Program-made: the position numbers and the translations under genes
The notes under the pieces: generated by a model
What the model saw: the letters and a program-made list of their open reading frames with translations, nothing else
What the model was told of the DNA's origin: nothing
Database searches by the model: none
Source: Phytophthora hibernalis
Lineage: Eukaryota > Oomycota > Peronosporomycetes > Peronosporales > Peronosporaceae
Length of the DNA stretch: 64,000 nucleotides
Reading direction: 5' to 3'
Assembly (NCBI GenBank): GCA_012656075.1
Contig: JAAKBF010000068.1
Coordinates: forward strand, 372,001 to 436,000
Shown: one piece after another, positions 33,787 to 44,104 of the stretch
Position numbering within the stretch: position 1 is the first letter of the stretch
How the letters are laid out: the number at the start of each line of letters is the position of its first letter

Positions 33787-33902
33787 TGGGTCGTTTTCAG
33801 AATCTGGGTTTGACCCGGATAAGGAAAACGGGTTTTCCAGGATGCGGGCAAGGAATGGTCACAAACAGCTCGCCAGTCTAGTCATTCGCAGTTTAGCTTT
33901 GT
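33787..33902 (+). repeat. split direct repeat A2
   Basis: 116 bp matching A1. It lies directly after B1, forming the B1A2 unit expected of a recombination junction in this element class. Confidence 0.93.
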
Positions 33903-33926
33903 GAACCTACCACACCACTTCCTTAA

Positions 33927-34008
33927 GGGCTGCCTCCACTCCATGCAGGCCGTCGGTAATCGATCTTCCCCGCTCGTGCTCGAGCGTGGCCCCCAACGCG
34001 GATGGAAA
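33927..34008 (+). repeat. split direct repeat B2
   Basis: 82 bp with one clear mismatch to B1 (CTCCACTCCATG versus CTCCATTCCATG). It marks the right end of the element. Confidence 0.93.
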
Positions 34009-36386
34009 ACCATGATTTACGATCGCCGCAACAATTACAACTCGATTTATCAAAAATCGTGATATAGCTTGGCAATGTGTTTTTAGACAGCCTCGGCCAC
34101 TGCATACATCGTAGTTTACTTCACAGCAGCATTCACATAACGATTGGCATGCACACTCACCGATTGCGGGTCAGAGACATCTAATGCCTACCTATCGCTA
34201 CACATTGCTGATTCGGACACTCCGGAGTGGCGGCACCACTTGCTTTGCGTGCGCCTTGCGCGACCCGCAATTCTGGTAGGGAGCAACCCAATCGTGCACT
34301 CGAGCGCATGAGTCGTGCATCTTCCAAGCTCCTATTGTCACCTTGCTGCTGCATTGCGCCGTGCTGAGCGCTTTTGATTAGGCCATCAAGCTGATTGAGC
34401 ACAAGATCCACTTTATATGATCAAATACGTCGAAGAGCGTCGCTGTAGACGCTATTCGCTGTTTACCTTCTACATGTAGCCACAGAGACGGTTGATGAAG
34501 GTTGTTTCCGCAAAGCCCTGACTTCGTGAGGCTTTTCTTTTAAGCGTTGAGATGAAGCCTTCGACTGCAGCTTTGCTTGGTGTACCTGGAGGAGCGCATG
34601 CACCACTTCGGGCTTTCCAGAAGAAGCATTGATCTAACGACGCTCGGGTCTTCTTCCTCTAACGTTACCTGATTTCTTTTTGCTATCTCAAGTCTCAAAC
34701 TACCCTCCCAAATGTGTATCTCCTTTTGATCTCCTCGCCTCCCTCGGGTGGGTCACCCCTCCTCGATGGCTACTACTCCGCTCCGCCGGCCTCCGCTCCG
34801 CCGGCCGCCGCGCCTTCTGCCTCAGTGCCACGCCGTCAAGCTTGTGCTGCTGCAGGGCTCCGCCGCGCCTCCGCCAAACAATTCGTAGCTTCTCACAAAC
34901 AGCCATTCAAATACGCGCTGGTTACATTTCATTATAGTTTTAAGAAATCAAAATCGAGGAGCCTCCACTGGATTCCAGGCTGCCTCCACTGGATTCCATG
35001 TAAAAACACTATCTTAAAGTTATTTATGCTGTATAACTGTGAGCTAGCCTCCACAGCCTCCACTGGATTACAGTGGAGTGCGCGTATCATCTTTACAGTG
35101 GTTCAAGAATATCTTCAACGCCTCTTCGGAAGATCTCGCTTCGGACGAAGTCCCCAGCGTGGGACCGGGAATGGGAGATGGGGTGTTCCTCTGCGCCGGG
35201 CATGGACGGGGCATCGTGCCTGGTGTCTGCCACCAAGACTGATACCAACATCGCCGCAGCAGGTGGGGCCTGGTGACCTCCACGTGTGTTCAAAACCCAC
35301 ACCAAGACGCAACGGGCCTGGCGGCCTATTAGCGCCCAAGACGATTTCATCGCCAAGGAGCATCGATGACTTGGTAAACCTCGGAGCACACAAGACAAGC
35401 ACCTACCATGGCGCGGTGGCATGGTGAACCATCGAGCTTACGCAACCCAAACACCAAAACATGAAGCGCCTGGTACCCCACGTGTTCATAATCTCACACA
35501 CCAAGACGCATTGGGCCTGGTGAGCCCCTCTTGTTCCCGTTCAAGAACCACACATAGATGAGATGGGATCCCTCTACGCTCACGATCTTCCCTCCCCAGA
35601 GTGCAACACAACAGTTCATTTACAAACATCTGGACATGAAGCCCCCTTATTGACAGCAGATGGACCCCAGCAAAGCCCAAATAATAGCGGAAACGGCAAC
35701 CCACGAATTTTAAGAGCTGATAACTCTACACGTGAAGACCCGATACCGACGAAGGAACACACCTGTGCCTTCTTAGAGGATACAGAAACCTCAGTATGCA
35801 AGAGCCGGAAATACTTAACTTGGCGTCCCACATCGACCGAACAAGACCTCAGAGAGGATCCCCTGTACCGGTATGTTACACCCACCACATGCAAGCATGA
35901 AGAAAAGACAGAAGTGAAAATCTTTGAGGAAGACAGGGCAGATGTTTATACTGCCTAAAGACATCTATAGGAAATAACGTAAAAATCAAATAGATGGCCG
36001 CTTAACGCTGACAATGAGATCACTTGTTATAATCAACACATTGAACCTGTCGACAACACATTGAACCTGTCGACTCAAAAGCTCACTTGACTCTAAATTC
36101 ACGCTTTGTTGGCCAATTAACAAGAGTTCTATCCTATTATAAACTACATACATTCAGAGTATTCCTCATAAGTTGAGCGGTTATAATATTACTTCATAGA
36201 CGACCAGTGCATTTTCATTTTCTCCTATCCGATGTCTTAACATGTAAAAACGATAGAACAGATGGAATCGTTTTTCACAGGGGAGCGTTATTTACTGTTT
36301 ATACCGATATAGCCTTTAAGTATAAACAAATGACTGGCTGTGATTATAAAAGATGACTGGCTGATCTTCTGAACGCTGAAAATACG
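34009..36386. other. 2.4-kb region without a supported gene
   Basis: Several medium-length frames overlap on both strands without recognisable domains. 34960-35075 holds three to four copies of GCCTCCACTGGATT(C/A)CA spaced unevenly. 34770-34860 is very G+C-rich (CTCCGCTCCGCCGGCC twice). A minus frame at 35402-35115 (LGDEIVLGANRPPGPLRLG) has coding-like composition, and a plus frame at 35563-35958 is Thr/Glu-rich; both could be remnants of unidentified elements. ACACATTGAACCTGTCGAC occurs twice in tandem at about 36040-36075. Confidence 0.35.
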
Positions 36387-37175
36387 TTGGAGACCACAAG
36401 TCTCATTTCCAAACTACCTATCGTGGAGACAACTAATCGCCCTAGAAGAAAACGCGACGTGGCATGGGGGCTGGTTGATGTGGACGCCGAGGGCTACGTG
36501 TACTGCCTTCGTTGTGAGGGCTTAATTCATAATCTTGGCTGCACTCACGTCGACTGTGTCAAGAGACACTTGCAGGAAACATGCTCGAACCGTCCTCACC
36601 AAGAGGTTGTGACGACGTATTTCCCTCCGCAAATCGACGATGTAACCCAGCCCCAGTTCAGCAAAATGTGTGTTATACGGATGTTCTCTACCGGTATGGC
36701 GTTTGGCGTAGCACCAGACGTGCGCCGCTGTGTTTCGTCTGCTTCACCCGACGGTAACTATTCCTAGCCAGCATGATATCCGGGCCCGATGCCTAGACGA
36801 ATGCTACAACGACTCAATTGACCGAATGCGTGCAACACTCGCTAGACGTATTTGCTGGATGGATATAAATGGCTTTGCAGTGATCAATTACCTCGCGATA
36901 TGTGGTCAACAGACTTTTTCTTAGAGTCAGTGTCCACGGGAAGCGAAAGTCATGATGCCCAGTTTTTGTCAGGAGGTATCCAACGCGTCATCGGAAAGTA
37001 CGACTTTATCGATTTCGTGGCGGTTGTAACCGACAACACATCAGCCAATAAGAATGACTGAAAAGTTCTCCGAGAGCGCCACCCCAAAATGTATTTTCAC
37101 GGATATGCAGCTCACACGATTAATTTGCTGGCCAAGGACGTGGTGGGGTATCTCAAGTGGGATGAGAAGCTAGTG
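36387..37175 (+). pseudogene. hAT transposase remnant (BED finger plus DUF659 region)
   Basis: The N-terminal part has a zinc-finger-like YCLRCEGLIHNLGCTHVDCV followed by KRHL. After two frame changes it reads LARRICWMDINGFAVINYLA and then YDFIDFVAVVTDNTSANK, followed by VLRERHPKMYFHGYAAHTIN and LLAKDV. The VTDN-SAN...LRERHP...FHGCAAH pattern is the DUF659 block of plant and oomycete hAT transposases. The rest of the transposase is absent; the sequence loses coding character after about 37175. It is unrelated in detail to the hAT copy at 21.8 kb. Confidence 0.7.
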
Positions 37176-37655
37176 GTTAGGAGGTCGGCAGGCGGCGAGC
37201 AAAGGCCAGGAGGTCCAGGGCTGCGAAGAGACGCATGATGGTGGGATGCGCCCCCACACTCACCCAAAGCCGCAGTTGCTGACTGCCATACCTGTTAGTC
37301 AGGGTATCTTAGGCCGTGTTCTTTTTATAAAACGTTAATAACACTAAATTATGTGATCCCCCAAAGCACGAAAAATTAACACCAAGCAGGGGATAAGCTT
37401 TTGGATAGAACAACGTCTTAGATTTTCATTTCCAGAAAAATTTCAGCTGAGGAGGTGGTGCGATTGTAGGTGCGATTTGGCAAACACAAATAAACCTGAA
37501 AACTATTTAGCTACCTAGAAAAGAAAATGCACATTTATATGCAGTATTATTTGCAGCATAAAATGTCCTGTAGAAACTATTTAATAAATTACGTGCGTGG
37601 TGCCTATGCCGCCCACCTCAGCTAAGTGCGAGAATCTATTAAGACTACACCACAG
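37176..37655. other. A/T-rich spacer
   Basis: No gene or clear repeat was seen between the hAT remnant and the nested TIR elements. Confidence 0.35.
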
Positions 37656-37745
37656 CAATTAGCGTTATTAACATTAATTGTTAGGCCGGCTTCTGTGACC
37701 ACTTTTAACAAAAGTATCATTAATGCCTTTTAAAGTTTTTCAATA

Positions 37746-38101
37746 GTGGTTATCACGGTTAGAAAGTAAGTATGTATCACCAACCAACCAAATCAAACCT
37801 TCAACTTTCAACTGTGAGGGTCTCGCTGATCCCCGTCGGTCTCCAGAACGCTTTTATTGGCTGGTATTTGTCCGACACGGACGAGGGAGTACGACTGAAG
37901 TCGCGGACGAAGACGGTGTGATCGATGCTTCTGCTTGTCTTCCTCTCCCAAACAAACACAGCAGCCAATCAGGTCAAACCTTCACCTCCTCCTCAAACCT
38001 TCGTCTTTTTGCAGGAAAGTTTGAGTTGAAAAAGACGGTACACGAAGGTTTGATCTTATTGGCTGCCCAAACATACTTTCCAACCGTGATAACCACTAAT
38101 A
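37746..38101. mobile_element. nested MITE-like TIR element, about 355 bp
   Basis: AGTGGTTATCACGGTTAGAA (about 37746) and AAATCAAACCTTC (to about 37804) match, inverted, GAAGGTTTGATCTTATTGG (about 38044) and TTCCAACCGTGATAACCACT (ending near 38098). The arms are about 55 bp. Inside, a second inverted pair of AACCTTC(A/G)-type repeats flanks 37.9 kb. No coding capacity. Confidence 0.75.
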
Positions 38102-38548
38102 AAGCCTTATGAAAATAAAGCTGGATTTGAGACTGATTTTTGATAAGCCGAGTAAACGCCGATTTAAAATAATCCCCCTCCAGACGATAAGTTCTACAGA
38201 ATATATTTAAATATTATTTTTATTTTGTCAAGTGACGGGTTTAGAGTGGAGTCAGGTTGCTAGCGGTGAAGAGGGAGCGAATGCGACCCCACTTACACGT
38301 CTGGCGGCTAGTTCGCTGCTAAATTATGCATGTTTCGTTGACTGGGAGACTATTGTATGCTAACATTACACCTAAAACCTTATTCCTATGTTTTCTATAA
38401 AAATAGAAGATCCTGGCTTAAGCTATGCGCGTCCGTGCCCCACAGCGATGCCTCATGTTCCTGATACATCATTGTATTCCAAGTCGCTCATTTAGATTGG
38501 TGCTGACTGAGCCAGTTGATGACAAATTTAACAACATCCATTTTTATG

Positions 38549-38628
38549 ATACTTTTGATAAGCTGGGGATTTTTAATGATACTTTTGAATAACTGAGGAA
38601 TTTTAGTGATACTTTTGTTTGGATGAGA
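38549..38628 (+). repeat. short tandem repeat, unit about 33 bp
   Basis: GATACTTTTG followed by A/T-rich filler and GAGG/GGGG ATTTTTA occurs three times in tandem, within the outer TIR element. Confidence 0.65.
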
Positions 38629-38758
38629 TTTTTCTAAGATTATGATCTGTGACATCGATCTCTTGATTTAGACTACTTTTAGCACTCGTTAATGATACAC
38701 TTTTGTTAAAAGTGGTCTCAATATATTACCGGTATATTAGCGTTAATAACGCTAATTG

Positions 38759-39838
38759 TAAACTTACACTAACTAGTGTACAATTAACAGTAAATAGTGC
38801 TAATCACATGATATCTTACTTAAATTGCTGGATTTTATAACTCATCTTCAAACAAGCGTTCTTTGTCTTGCTCACACGAGCCAGTATCGCCATCAACGAC
38901 AATTTGCCTACTAAATTTTCGTATTGATCTACAATTCTCACAATCCACACCGACACTTTAGACGTTGTCATGCTGGGCAGAGAATTGGAACACGCAGAAA
39001 ATGACTTGGACAGTATGGCTAACTCGAATGTGTGGCTGTGACACTTGAAGAAAGTTGAAGTTTGAAGTACATGAAGTGAAGTGTACGATTATATTCAATG
39101 TCGAGCGCTTGCCACTGGCAAGCTGCCAGTGCTTCTTTACAATCACAGCCTAACAAGGGCCTCTTATAGTTAGTGTGTGCGTGTAGTAGATTTCATACAT
39201 AGCACAGAAGTTTTTGGTCACGTCCTCAGCGCACCTTCTGCTTGTTTAGATGTACTAGGTCAAGCCGCGTTAAGGTTTTAGGGTGGCAGTTGTGCCTTTC
39301 ATACGTACCGGTACCGACAGCCATTCCGATGACAGCTAGCTCTGATCCCGCAACTACTGTGTAATACCGGCAGCCCTTGGCATTTTACTGCAACACGTTA
39401 CGTACCTAGTTGAGGTGGACGTTACAGGCAACATCCTTTTAATTTATCATGCTCAGCGGGTATTATGTTTTATAAAATTAACTGTACAGTGTGTGCTTGG
39501 TTACAGTGTTTGCTTGGTTTTTCGATTGATCCTCTATAAATGGATATGTTTGATTCCCCATAAATTACCAGGTTATAATACTCTGGAAAATGGCGTCCAC
39601 TCGGATCGCTTCTTAGCTCACCAGTACTTGGCGTAAATACATGTTAGCATACTGAACCCAAGTGAGCCTTATCCATAAGGCTCCAATACTTTGTTGAGGC
39701 AAAACGAGTACCGTGAAATCGTTTAAGGGCGAATTTTGCGCTCTTTAAGAAATACTACAGTAAGAGACTTAGGTTTGTAAGCTTTAATTTTGCTCGCGAA
39801 AGGGTTGGCCAGCTCCACGCGACGAGGGTGTTATTATA
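38759..39838. other. 1.1-kb intergenic region
   Basis: No gene is supported. Short frames on both strands have no family signature. Confidence 0.4.
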
Positions 39839-40051
39839 TTAGAAATGTGCGCGGATTATGGCGTCTCCGGTAGACTCTGAAATAAATTTCAGAGAACTTG
39901 GGGTACGAACGCATGGCGCTGTAAACATTGGCCCCTCTGCACGAAGCCGTCCGCCATCATCTTGCCGATGCCGCGTCCGCCGCCCGTGATCACTGATCAC
40001 TACCACTTTGTCCTTCACGTCGAAGAGCGTATTAAGGTTGAGAGGGCTCAT
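39839..40051 (-). pseudogene. 5' fragment of a short-chain dehydrogenase gene
   Basis: From the ATG at 40051 the product begins LNLNTLFDVKDKVVVI. The next frame reads TGGGRGIGKMMADGFVQRG, the NAD(P)-binding Rossmann motif TGxxxGIG of classical SDR enzymes. The two are thrown out of frame by a 7-bp tandem duplication (TGATCAC twice, 39987-40000 on the plus strand). Coding similarity ends about 60 codons in; the catalytic Tyr-x3-Lys part is missing. A truncated relic. Confidence 0.7.
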
Positions 40052-40152
40052 TGTGGTAGGAAAAGTGACTTGTACACGAGGCGGCGAATTGAATTGGGAG
40101 GACTTTAACGTGGTGTTCATGACATTTACCGACAATGGTTACGACCCGTAAC

Positions 40153-40566
40153 TTACGGGTACCTCAACGGACCAAGGCCATAATACTCCTCATAAGCCCT
40201 GAGCTTCTTCCACTTGGGATGCGAGCTCATCGCATTACCCAAATGCGAGATTTTTAGCTCTTGGGACAATTTAAACGGCTTCTTGTTCATCATCTTCCAC
40301 ACAAAAACTGCGCCTTCCACTTGGTTGCCTTCTTGACACTTAAAGCGGCGTCCTTAAGAATGAGATCGATGTTCACCAGTCGTCTTTCTTCCGTCGTGGG
40401 GTCTGCTCGGATACTGCTTCTCCAGTCCTCAAAATCGCCTCCCGCTGACGCCGTCGAGCGATGGTGTTGCAACCTTGGAAGTCGTATGATCCGTGGTGCC
40501 TGCCAGGGCGTTGGCACTAGTCAGAAGGGTGCTCACAGCAACCAGGATGATGTAGTACAGACGCAT
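40153..40566 (-). CDS. RXLR-EER effector candidate with WY-type C-terminus (three frameshifts)
   Basis: Predicted host-translocated effector of about 138 residues. The ATG at 40566 opens a signal peptide of about 20-22 residues ending in an ANA/LA cleavage site. An RFLR motif follows about 45 residues in, and a TTEERR (EER) motif about 20 residues further. The C-terminal half carries a W-motif-like helix (KKATKWKAQF) and a Y-motif-like end with HPKWKKL and a Tyr pair, stop at 40153. The parts lie in three frames. The breaks coincide with A4 (40431-40434), G4 (40398-40401) and A5 (40313-40317) runs on the plus strand, and one missing base at each brings all domains in line. The host target is unknown. 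Location beside transposons is typical of such genes. Confidence 0.8.
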
Positions 40567-41499
40567 TTGGACGTTCGGTTGCTCCTTCCTTCGTGGAAGC
40601 GAATTGAAAGTGAACTGTGGCTTGGCTTGTCAGTCTGACGAGAGGCTACATGTATAAGAATGGGTCTGGGGCAAATCCGGTGATATTCTAGCCAGTGTGG
40701 TGAGCTGGTTGCGATTGGTGAAGGCTTCAATAATAACACATGTATAACATATTTATAGGACGAAACACAATGTCCCCGAGCTGAAATTCATGACACGATA
40801 TCTAACTATAATAATTTCTCGCGTAAACTCAGAAGTACTGCATTTTACAAAGGCAGATGTCATAGCTTCAAATCACAGACCAAGTGAGATAGATGGCTTG
40901 GGCTCAACCTCACACATATGTTGGGCTTTTTAATACCGAGCGAAGTCGCTTGCACCCGTTCCGGTATCTATTTTAATATTGGTTTGTGGCTCCGTTCTAC
41001 TTATTAAAAAAGTAGAACGGAGCCACAAACCAATACCGGCGAGCCACTTCCCGAATTGCAAAAGAAACAGAGAAACCATTGTTCGCTCTGTTTTTAGAAC
41101 ACAGCGATCGATCTCTATTTTTTCTCGGCTCATGAAAATACGGATTACCATACCGGTATCTATGATGCGTATCCGCCCAATTCTGTCCCTTGATTTGCCT
41201 TCCTGAAATCAGGCTGATCAAGTACAGTAATCTGCGTGAATAGGCAACGCCTGATATATATGGCTTGACAGGGTGTATAAGGAGTGCGTAAAGAGCAAAG
41301 ACGAGCAACCTAATGTGTTTAAGTACCTCGCCCATCTCCTCCTCGTCTCGCTGTTGCTGGCATTATATAAAGTTTCGCAGGAAATAAGTTGTACACCCGT
41401 TGCTTATTCACGCGGAAACAATGGAGCTCGAGTTTTGGCAGATCGCCGCTGAGAGTAGTAACATCCACATGTAGGATTCAAATGGATGTGCCTTTGCAT
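40567..41499. other. intergenic region with a perfect hairpin
   Basis: No gene was found. It contains the 23-bp inverted repeat at 40978-41034. CCGGTATCTAT occurs on both sides of it (about 40961 and 41153), perhaps the ends of a small inserted element. Confidence 0.4.
40978..41034. repeat. perfect inverted repeat, 23-bp arms
   Basis: ATTGGTTTGTGGCTCCGTTC plus TAC (40978-41000) is exactly complementary to 41012-41034, with an 11-nt A/T-rich loop. The transcript of either strand would form a very stable hairpin. Confidence 0.95.
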
Positions 41500-43993
41500 T
41501 TAGAGTTTAATACTGAATATGCGGACCGAGTTGTCACTGCTTGCCACAGCAAGAGTATACTCATCTTCATTTGTAGCAGGACCCCATGCCAATCGTAGAA
41601 TTGCGGCTGATGGAGAGAGTCCCCACGCAACGCCACCCACTTGCATACACTTCACTTCTGCATCATTCTCGCTGGACTTTGAGACAGCGAAGAATCGGAT
41701 TGCCCCGGTCTCGAGACCCACGGCCAAAACATCAACAGGTCTAGCAATTGCTTCGTGTAGATTCCGTCCAGACGGAGAAAAGGCCACTGCTGTGACAGCA
41801 GCATCAACTGCAATCGAAGCGCATGCCCGATCCCACTTACCACCTTTTTGACCCCAAAGAGAAAAGGACTGATCTCTCGATCCTAACGCAAACATACTCG
41901 AGTCTGGAGACCAGGAGCAGCTCCAAATAATACGCCGGTGAGCTTTCACATGCTCCACGAGTGCAAATTTCCCTCGGATCTTTGCTGTCGCTGGTACAAA
42001 CAGAACTGCCGGTCTCTGGACACAGACAGCAAGAAGTGGTCATTCGGAGAAAACGCCAGCTGCACCACAGAGCTTTTGTGGCCTTCTAACGGGTCCTGTG
42101 CTTCACTCCAATCTGAAGTATTCCACAAACGCACTGCCGCATATCGCTCCTCCCGAGACTTGCAAGTGGACGCAATTAAATCACCCGAGTGTGACGAAGT
42201 CACACAAAGTAGCTCGTTTCCATGGCCGTAGAGCTTGCGCTGTTCTGGCCAAAGCGTCTTGCGACCCAGTCGATCTCCTACTGGCAATGACACGGAGTCC
42301 TTTAGGTTGGCGTATCCGTTGTTTTTCTAAAGCAGCACTCGGCGCTGTTTCTTCTGCCGACTTGTTCGTAAGACTCAGCTCTGGAAGGTATGCATGCTGC
42401 ACCGTCCGGACTTGCGATTCAGCATTATTTTTGCCACCCTCGTTGGACGGGTTCAGTTGACCAACAAGTTGGCTCACTTCATCGGGAGCTTCGAAAGCAC
42501 GCAAAATCTTTTCGTCCGCACCGCTCACAAACCGGTCATTTGTCGGGTGTTTTCCGAGGACAAAACACGCACAGTTGATGTCATATCCGTGCACTTGCGC
42601 TCTCGAAATTTCGTACCATCCTGTTGTTGATCCAGGCTTGCTTTTCGATAGCTTTGAGGGTGTTAGAACTCGTGCAGTCTGATCCAGTGATACAGACACC
42701 AAGTAGTCACCGCGTGGTGACCATGAAAGATCGGTGACTTCAGCGCAGTGGCCGCTTACTGAAATTGCTGGTTGAAATAGCTTTGACGGCGCTGGCTGCT
42801 GTTCCCACCGTTCCAGTTGTCCGCCAAAGTTTAGCGACACGAGATTCAGGCGGTTATCACGGGCGGGTAACACGCCAGCCGACAGCAGTCCATTCCCTCC
42901 CATTTCACCGACGCGAAGTGACGGAGACCACGAGCTCCGCGCGTCTGTAGGTTTCGTCCACACAATGAGAGTGTTGTCCATCGAGGACGAAAGCAGAGCA
43001 GGCTCGCAAGCGTCAGCACTGTCACTTGGCAACTGCATCCACTGAACAGACGTGACCCAATCTTCATGGCCGAGAAGCAAAGCGTCAAAGCTGACAATGT
43101 ACGTCGTCTGTTCCCCAACAGCAAGGTACCCGTCCTTCACCTCCCCAGAATTGGCCGCGTCGATCTTCGAGCGAGCAGCGATTTTCCACAGTCGAATACG
43201 TTGATCCTGCGACGCCGACGCCAACATCACAACATCCGCACCTTCCTCTCTCTACCTGTTGAAACGCGAGACTTCGGATCCAGCCTCGATGGCCTTCCAG
43301 CTTCAACAACGGACTTAGGTTATCTTCTCCCCCGGCCACTTCAAACAGATGCACCTTGGTATCCACTCCCCCGCCGCCACCAAAACGTTCTCCTCTCCTT
43401 CAACATCCTGGTTCTTCACTACCGTCACCTCCACCGCCTCCATGATGATGCTTTTAACGCCGAGTTCCAGACGACTCATAAGGATCACCTCTCCACCATC
43501 ATTTGCCTCTGCAAAAACCACCAACGTCCCATCGGAAAACGCCGCGACGTACAGTCGACGTCTCTTGGTCTCTGCAATTGCTGCAGCAGCCACCGCCACT
43601 GGGGGCAGCTTGTAGCGCTCGTCCGAGAGCTTTTCCGCCTTCCAGGCGCCTTTTTCAGCCCTTTTCCAAAGGAAAACGCGCCCTTCCGAGTCCCCGCCAG
43701 CACTTGAGGCTCCGATTGTGCATCCAATTGCAGTCGCACACTCGTGAGCCTCGTGGTGTCCGTCACCGCCGCCTCCTGATGCTTCAGCGTCTCCGAAATG
43801 GTCAGCGGGGGCCATTTGGGTCCTTGTCATTGGCAGAACGAAGCACACACACCACGTTATGCGCTGCAAACGCTGCGCTGTACTTGTCACACCCAGTGGC
43901 ACTTGACGAGCCTTGAACGGGCACTGACAGCGCGTTGCTGGCGGCGTTACAGCCCACCGCCACATGCTCCAAGGACGCCTCGATCATCTCCAT
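41500..43993 (-). CDS. ELP2: Elongator complex subunit 2 (WD40 protein, several frameshifts)
   Basis: Subunit of Elongator, which modifies wobble uridines of tRNA; ELP2 is a double WD40 propeller scaffold. From ATG 43993, order of landmarks: VGCNAASNAL, GRVFLWKR, LAAGGVD-like/VHLFEV with LEGHRGWIRSLAF, MLASASQDQRIRLWKI and LLLGHEDWVTSVQWM. Then come ISVSGHCAEVTDLSWSPRGD, YLVSVSLDQTARV, DRFVSGADEKILRAFEAP and the family hallmark GRKTLWPEQRKLYGHGNELL. It closes with KAHRRIIWSCSWSPDSSMFA and DNSVRIFSIKL. Total about 830 residues, the usual ELP2 length. At least six frame changes occur; three fall in runs at 43807-43811, 43692-43695 and 43368-43372. It is divergent from the HARBI1-like gene, 111 bp away. 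A fragment of its 3' end is duplicated at 13.6 kb. Confidence 0.92.
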
Positions 43994-44104
43994 TAATGTT
44001 TGTTTTGTGCCAGACTAATTTATAGTCCACTTAGATACTAATTTATAGTCCATCCAAATATATAGTCCAGCATGTTTTAGTCCGCTCAAATCGCAAATCA
44101 GATA
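43994..44104. promoter_or_regulatory. short divergent promoter with repeated TAGTCC motifs
   Basis: 111 bp between ELP2 and the HARBI1-like start codons. TAGTCC occurs at 44023, 44046, 44063 and 44078, three times preceded by TTTA or ATA and spaced 15-23 bp. The array may bind a regulator shared by both genes. Confidence 0.4.

Larger units (their letters stand above)
28595..34008 (+). mobile_element. tyrosine-recombinase retrotransposon with split direct repeats
   Basis: A 5.4-kb element with the order gag-like, reverse transcriptase, RNase H, tyrosine recombinase. It is bounded by split direct repeats: A1 (28595-28711), then B1 (33705-33786) immediately followed by A2 (33787-33902), and B2 (33927-34008). 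A1/A2 and B1/B2 are near-identical. This A1...B1A2-B2 plan is known from PAT/Ngaro-type elements, whereas classical DIRS has inverted ends. No target duplication is evident, as expected for recombinase-mediated insertion. Close identity of the repeats and largely collinear domains suggest a recent insertion. Confidence 0.9.
37656..38758. mobile_element. non-autonomous TIR element (outer), about 1.1 kb
   Basis: The left end CAATTAGCGTTATTAAC (37656 onward) and then CCACTTTTAACAAAAG...ATCATTAA (to about 37725) match, as reverse complement, the right end TTAATGAT...CTTTTGTTAAAAGTGG (about 38690-38716) and GTTAATAACGCTAATTG (ending 38758). The inverted repeats extend about 70 bp imperfectly. No transposase is encoded. 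A second TIR element is nested inside. I could not define a target duplication. Confidence 0.7.

Noticed and set aside
34714..35427. 237-codon plus-strand frame, considered as a gene
   Set aside because: Low-complexity start (Pro/Ser/Ala), then repeats encoding SLHWIP and SASTG without domains; likely repeat-derived.
40979..41206. 75-codon frame starting in the hairpin
   Set aside because: It begins inside a perfect inverted repeat and has no homology or coding bias.
43066..43707. 213-codon plus-strand frame antisense to ELP2
   Set aside because: ELP2 WD40 motifs on the minus strand explain the region.
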